Made by a program: the position numbers and the translations under genes. Positions 51,465-55,275 of a stretch of 55,275 nt of DNA are shown piece after piece (position 1 is the first letter of the stretch; the number at the start of each line of letters is the position of its first letter). This DNA comes from Bacteroidota bacterium (GTDB lineage: Bacteria; Bacteroidota; Bacteroidia; Chitinophagales; Chitinophagaceae): the NCBI GenBank assembly GCA_013286425.1, contig JABDFS010000007.1:173-55447 (forward strand), given 5' to 3'. Under the pieces are notes generated by a model. That model ran no database searches and was not told the origin of the DNA. It saw nothing but the letters and a program-made list of their open reading frames with translations.

Positions 51465-53669
51465 TTATTTTTTTACAACAATAGTTGTTGTAATTTCTGT
51501 TTTACTTTTTGGTATAGATGCAGTGTCTTTTGTATGATACAACTGCGCCAGTGTTGGAGCAACTACCAGTGAAACAATACTCATCAATTTTATAAGAATG
51601 TTCATTGAAGGGCCTGAGGTATCTTTAAAAGGATCACCTACTGTGTCGCCTGTTACAGATGCCTTATGCGGCTCACTCTTTTTGTAATAAGTCTCGCCAT
51701 TTATTTCAACGCCTTTCTCAAAGCTCTTCTTTGCATTATCCCATGCACCGCCGGCATTATTCTGAAATATACCCATCAATACACCGGTAACAGTTGCACC
51801 TGCTAAAAATCCGCCCAGTGCTTCAGGGCCAAAAAGAAAACCAATGATCAACGGAGAAAGAATTGCAATAGCGCCCGGCAACATCATTTTTTTAATTGAA
51901 GCCTCCGTTGAAATAGCTACGCATTTTTCATATTCAGGCTTGCCCGTTCCTTCCATAATTCCGGGAATAGTTCTGAACTGCCTGCGTACTTCTTCCACCA
52001 TTGCCATAGCGGCTTCACCAACGGCACGTATTGCCAGGGAAGAAAATATAAACGGTATCATACCGCCGACAAATAAACAGGCCAATACATCAGCATGATA
52101 AATATCAATTCCTTTAATACCGGCAACACCAACAAATGCTGCAAACAATGCGAGTGCAGTTAATGCTGCGGAAGCAATGGCAAAACCTTTACCTGTTGCG
52201 GCAGTTGTATTACCCACGGCATCAAGAATATCTGTTTTTTCACGCACCTCTTTTGGAAGTTCACTCATTTCAGCAATACCACCTGCATTATCGGCAATAG
52301 GGCCAAATGCATCAATTGCCAGTTGCATAGCAGTTGTTGCCATCATACCGGCGGCTGCTATTGCCACACCATATAAACCGGCACAGGCATAAGAACCGTA
52401 AATGCCGCCTGCTAAAACCAGGATTGGCAAGAAGGTTGATTCCATACCAACCGCTAATCCGCCAATAACATTGGTAGCATGGCCGGTACCGGATTGACGT
52501 ATAATACTTAGCACAGGTTTTTTACCCATTGCCGTATAATATTCTGTAATAATGCTCATTAAAGTACCAACCGCTAAACCAACAAAAATGGCGCCTACAA
52601 CACCATTGCTGGTAAAGGAAACACCACGCAGTTCCATCTGGTCAGGAAGTATATATTTTACAAGGCCAATACTTGCTATGGCAGTAAGTACAATTGAACC
52701 CCAGTTACCCATGTTTAATGCTCTTTGCACTACAGAAGTACTTAAGCCTGCAGAATCACTGATCTTTACAAAGAAGGTTCCTATGATAGAAAATATAATT
52801 CCGATTCCCGCGATCATCATGGGTAAAAGAATGGGCGCATAATCACCGAAAGTCCCGCTTAATACATCGCCGTTCGGACCGGTAACTTCCTGTCCCAATA
52901 CGATCGTTGCCAATACCGTTGCTACATAAGAACCAAAAAGATCGGCGCCCATACCCGCAACATCGCCCACATTATCGCCAACATTATCTGCAATTGTTGC
53001 CGGGTTGCGCGGATCATCTTCCGGAATGCCTGCTTCTACTTTACCAACAAGGTCAGCGCCCACGTCAGCCGCTTTGGTATAAATACCACCACCTACACGT
53101 GCAAACAATGCGATAGATTCAGCACCCAAAGAAAAACCTGTAAGCACCTCGATTGTTTTAATCATTTCATCTGAGTGAACAGGAGCGCCGGGTGCAAACA
53201 CCTGTTTTAAAATAAGGAACAAACTGCTCAATCCAAGAACAGCCAAACCTGCAACACCCAAACCCATTACGGAGCCGCCTGTAAAAGAAACTTTCAATGC
53301 TTTTGATAAACTTGTTCTTGCAGCATTAGCTGTACGAACATTGGCTTTTGTTGCCACTTTCATACCTATATAACCTGCAGTTGCACTAAACACTGCACCA
53401 ATTACAAATGCCAATGCTATAGCAGGGCTTGAGTTTGGATTACTCATGGCCATTACGCCAAGCAGCAACCCAACTATTACAACAAAATAGCCTAAGATCT
53501 TCCATTCGGCTTTTAAAAAAGCCATAGCACCTTCAGCAATGTATTTACTGATGGTTTGCATGTGCTCAGTTCCGGGATCTTGTTTATTAACCCAGTTAAA
53601 TTTTACAAATGTGTAAAGGAGCCCGATTACGCCCATAACCGGGACGAGATAAAATAAAGTATCATTCAT
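51465..53669 (-). CDS. hppA: K+-dependent membrane-bound pyrophosphatase
   Basis: HppA couples hydrolysis of pyrophosphate to pumping of H+ and/or Na+ across the inner membrane. The 734-residue protein has about sixteen helices and the substrate motif [20 protein letters not shown], followed by [17 protein letters not shown] (about residues 202-245). The second conserved acidic block lies near 453-470. The potassium switch is readable: [10 protein letters not shown] at 486-495 has Ala490 where K+-independent enzymes have Lys, so the enzyme should be K+-dependent. Such enzymes include Na+ pumps and Na+/H+ pumps; which one cannot be decided from this. A -7 element lies at 53698-53705 and a terminator follows. 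Confidence 0.96.
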   Translation of the reverse strand: MNDTLFYLVPVMGVIGLLYTFVKFNWVNKQDPGTEHMQTISKYIAEGAMAFLKAEWKILGYFVVIVGLLLGVMAMSNPNSSPAIALAFVIGAVFSATAGYIGMKVATKANVRTANAARTSLSKALKVSFTGGSVMGLGVAGLAVLGLSSLFLILKQVFAPGAPVHSDEMIKTIEVLTGFSLGAESIALFARVGGGIYTKAADVGADLVGKVEAGIPEDDPRNPATIADNVGDNVGDVAGMGADLFGSYVATVLATIVLGQEVTGPNGDVLSGTFGDYAPILLPMMIAGIGIIFSIIGTFFVKISDSAGLSTSVVQRALNMGNWGSIVLTAIASIGLVKYILPDQMELRGVSFTSNGVVGAIFVGLAVGTLMSIITEYYTAMGKKPVLSIIRQSGTGHATNVIGGLAVGMESTFLPILVLAGGIYGSYACAGLYGVAIAAAGMMATTAMQLAIDAFGPIADNAGGIAEMSELPKEVREKTDILDAVGNTTAATGKGFAIASAALTALALFAAFVGVAGIKGIDIYHADVLACLFVGGMIPFIFSSLAIRAVGEAAMAMVEEVRRQFRTIPGIMEGTGKPEYEKCVAISTEASIKKMMLPGAIAILSPLIIGFLFGPEALGGFLAGATVTGVLMGIFQNNAGGAWDNAKKSFEKGVEINGETYYKKSEPHKASVTGDTVGDPFKDTSGPSMNILIKLMSIVSLVVAPTLAQLYHTKDTASIPKSKTEITTTIVVKK

Positions 53670-53697
53670 AAAGCAAAAACTGATTTTTTGTGGTGGG

Positions 53698-53705
53698 CAA
53701 AAATA
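53698..53705 (-). promoter_or_regulatory. -7 element TATTTTTG for hppA
   Basis: On the minus strand the sequence is TATTTTTG, 29 bp before the ATG at 53669. No good -33 TTG at the usual spacing. Confidence 0.45.
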
Positions 53706-53910
53706 GGGGAAATGAGCAAATGTTAAGCATTGGTGCCGGGCTGCTGCAGATTATTGCTCCATACAGGTTATATAACCACTCTTAAATAAGGAAGATATTT
53801 ATTTTAACCCTTTGTGCGATAAGAGCAATTGAAATCAATAATACAATCACTTTTTGTCGCAAACGGCTAACAAAATTCATGACAAGATATTTGTGTTTGC
53901 AAGCGCATTT

Positions 53911-54012
53911 CTTCGATATAACTTCGATATTTCTTCGATATAACTTCGATATAACTTCGATTAATTAGATCGAAGAAATATCGAAGTTATATCGTATTTT
54001 TTTCGTAGAAAT
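53911..54012. repeat. Inverted array of 11-bp phased repeats (copy B)
   Basis: Five CTTCGAT cores start at 53911, 53922, 53933, 53944 and 53955 (exact 11-bp period). After a 7-nt centre (53962-53968) come right-hand units at 53969, 53980, 53991 and 54002; the last two are degenerate. The design and 7-nt centre match copy A (4971-5072), but here the left arm is the well-kept one. The flanks are also alike: TGTTTGCA lies just left of both copies and CTGCnGG just right. It sits between the divergent hppA and punA genes; nothing else but their promoters is seen in 53670-54194. Confidence 0.9.
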
Positions 54013-54148
54013 AAGCCTGCTGGTATTGTTTTAGGAGTTACTTTCCCTTTTTAACTATAATGATTGCCCTGGCGGAAAAGTTATTAAAACATGAGGTTTG
54101 TGCCTTTAGCCATATTCCTTAGAATGGATTAAAAACCTTCGTCTGAAA

Positions 54149-54177
54149 TTGTAAAGCATTCTGTTCATTTATCTTTG
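54149..54177 (+). promoter_or_regulatory. Bacteroidota-type promoter of the PNP gene
   Basis: TTG (54149-54151), 18 bp, then TATCTTTG (54170-54177) fits the -33/-7 consensus well. Transcription would start about 54184, leaving a leader of some ten bases before the ATG at 54195. This rules against the TTG at 54183 as start codon. Confidence 0.65.
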
Positions 54178-54194
54178 GCGTTTTGCAGGCAATT

Positions 54195-55019
54195 ATGGAA
54201 AACAATCTTATACAACAGCTAAGCGAAACAACAGCGCACATAAGATCAAAATATAATGAGCAACCACTAATTGGCGTAGTGCTGGGCAGTGGTTTAGGAA
54301 ATTTTACCGGTGGTATGCAGGTTGAATGTGAGATTGAATACAGCGCTTTACCACACTTCCCGGTAAGCACAGTAAAAGGTCATAGCGGTAAACTTATATT
54401 TGGAAAAATGGCAGGCAAAAATGTAGTGGTTATGGCAGGCCGGTTTCATTATTATGAAGGTTATACGCCGCAACAGGTTGTTTATCCAATTCGTGTGATG
54501 AAGATGTTAGGCGTAAAAACTTTATTGATATCCAATGCGGCAGGTGGCGTGAATACATCTTTTAAAGTGGGCGATATCATGATCATTAAAGATCACATCA
54601 GCCTGTTTATTATAAATCCTTTATTAGGTAAAAATGAAGAAGCATTAGGCACAAGATTTCCAGATATGAGTGAGCCTTATAGTAAAGACATTATCAGTAA
54701 AGCAAAATCAATTGCAGGAGATTTGAATTATGAAGTAAAAGAAGGTGTTTATTGCGGTGTAACAGGGCCAACGTTTGAAACAAGATCTGAATATAAATTA
54801 ATAAAAGCTGTTGGCGGCGATGCTGTTGGTATGAGTACTGTGCAGGAAGTAATTGCAGCCGCGCATGCAGGCATGAAAGTGTTTGCAATGAGCATCATAA
54901 CCGATCTTGGCATTCGCGAAGAAGATAACATTATAACGCATGAAGAAGTATTGGCAGCAGCCAATGAAGCCGAACCAAAATTGACTGCGATATTTAAAGG
55001 ACTGGTTGGCGCTTTATAA
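54195..55019 (+). CDS. punA: Purine nucleoside phosphorylase
   Basis: This 274-residue enzyme splits purine nucleosides (inosine, guanosine) with phosphate to free base and ribose 1-phosphate. It is the trimeric, mammalian-like PNP-I type. Landmarks are the phosphate-binding GSGLGNF near residue 30 and GHSGKLIFG near 60. Next come AGRFHYYEGY near 82 and SNAAGGVN near 115. The base-binding part includes GPTFETRSEY with Glu near 195, and AVGMSTVQEVI near 215. I start at the ATG 54195; an in-frame TTG at 54183 overlaps the predicted transcription start. With purQ it links salvage and synthesis of purines, though they are far apart. Confidence 0.95.
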   Translation: MENNLIQQLSETTAHIRSKYNEQPLIGVVLGSGLGNFTGGMQVECEIEYSALPHFPVSTVKGHSGKLIFGKMAGKNVVVMAGRFHYYEGYTPQQVVYPIRVMKMLGVKTLLISNAAGGVNTSFKVGDIMIIKDHISLFIINPLLGKNEEALGTRFPDMSEPYSKDIISKAKSIAGDLNYEVKEGVYCGVTGPTFETRSEYKLIKAVGGDAVGMSTVQEVIAAAHAGMKVFAMSIITDLGIREEDNIITHEEVLAAANEAEPKLTAIFKGLVGAL

Positions 55020-55180
55020 TTTTTTTTTGCAGGTTTCCCTGGATTGTAAATCCAATACTATTAAATCGGGATTGCAAATCCCGGCAAACGCCAGGACCTG
55101 GTTAGCTTTATTCAGCATAAAATATTTACAACTTAATTTTTTTACTTTGCCACTTTTCAAATGCTGCAATAAGTTGTTTA

Positions 55181-55275
55181 TTGGAAGAACTTGACGAAAT
55201 AATTGAAGGTTGTAAAAGAAGAGAATCGCTTTACCAGGAAAAGCTGTACCGCCATTTTTATCCTGCCTTGTATAC
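55181..55275 (+). CDS. ECF-type RNA polymerase sigma factor (5' part only)
   Basis: The last 95 bases read LEELDEIIEGCKRRESLYQE, then KLYRHFYPALY, in one frame from a TTG at 55181. The pattern (short acidic start, EGCKRxxxxxxxxLYxxFYPxLY) is typical of region 2 of Bacteroidota ECF sigma factors. No ATG is available in this frame nearby, so the TTG is the likely start. The gene continues beyond the window and its targets are unknown. Confidence 0.65.
   Translation, partial: MEELDEIIEGCKRRESLYQEKLYRHFYPALY

Overview
This window is chromosomal DNA from a member of the Bacteroidota, most likely the order Chitinophagales (Chitinophagaceae-like). The signs are type IX secretion (T9SS) C-terminal sorting domains, AT-rich leaders without Shine-Dalgarno sequences, promoters with the Bacteroidota -7 element TAnnTTTG, the rpmB-rpmG-DUF4295 ribosomal cluster, bacillithiol biosynthesis (BshC), LytS/LytTR two-component pairs and MacB/FtsX-type permeases. 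I see no rRNA, tRNA, CRISPR array, prophage, transposase or plasmid function. Genus-level placement is inference.

Layout. 1-5.7 kb: two FtsX-like ABC permeases on the minus strand (the first cut by the window edge), each preceded by a similar sigma-54-like element, then peptidase T. 5.9-10.9 kb: three tandem secreted delta-60 repeat proteins with T9SS tails. 10.9-16.2 kb: a membrane protein, a SlyD-like prolyl isomerase and two tandem Kup potassium transporters. 16.4-22.1 kb: a co-directional run of a secreted unknown, a membrane protein, purQ, a separate DsbD-alpha-like protein and DsbD. 22.2-29.6 kb: small secreted or membrane proteins, a TolB-like propeller, a LiaF-like/DUF4288/LytS/LytTR operon and a tail-fibre-like (S74) T9SS protein. 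29.8-35.8 kb: bshC, a second LytS/LytTR pair, a frameshifted intradiol dioxygenase and two unknowns. 35.8-43.1 kb: housekeeping (rimO, MFS, Kir channel, folE with two PTPS/QueD paralogues, dinB, rpmB-rpmG-DUF4295). 43.3-51.3 kb: a lipoprotein, a TPR regulator divergent from a sulfatase, DUF3667, a YG-rich secreted protein and a beta-barrel. 51.4-55.3 kb: a K+-dependent membrane pyrophosphatase, purine nucleoside phosphorylase and the start of an ECF sigma factor.

How the genes fit together. Potassium and ion energetics recur (two Kup, a Kir channel, K+-dependent HppA). The two LytS/LytTR pairs are membrane-stress-type sensors, one co-transcribed with a LiaF-like envelope protein. PurQ and PNP belong to purine metabolism, and FolE plus two PTPS-like enzymes to pterin or deazapurine metabolism.

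The most unusual content is non-coding. Three arrays have an exact 11-bp period. Two of them (4971-5072 and 53911-54012) are inverted, hairpin-forming arrays of the unit ATCGAAGTTAT around a 7-nt centre; the third (34515-34569) is a direct array whose unit differs from theirs at two of eleven positions. In addition, 7-bp degenerate tandem repeats and a small palindrome lie inside coding sequences (the T9SS tails of all three delta-60 proteins, and bshC).
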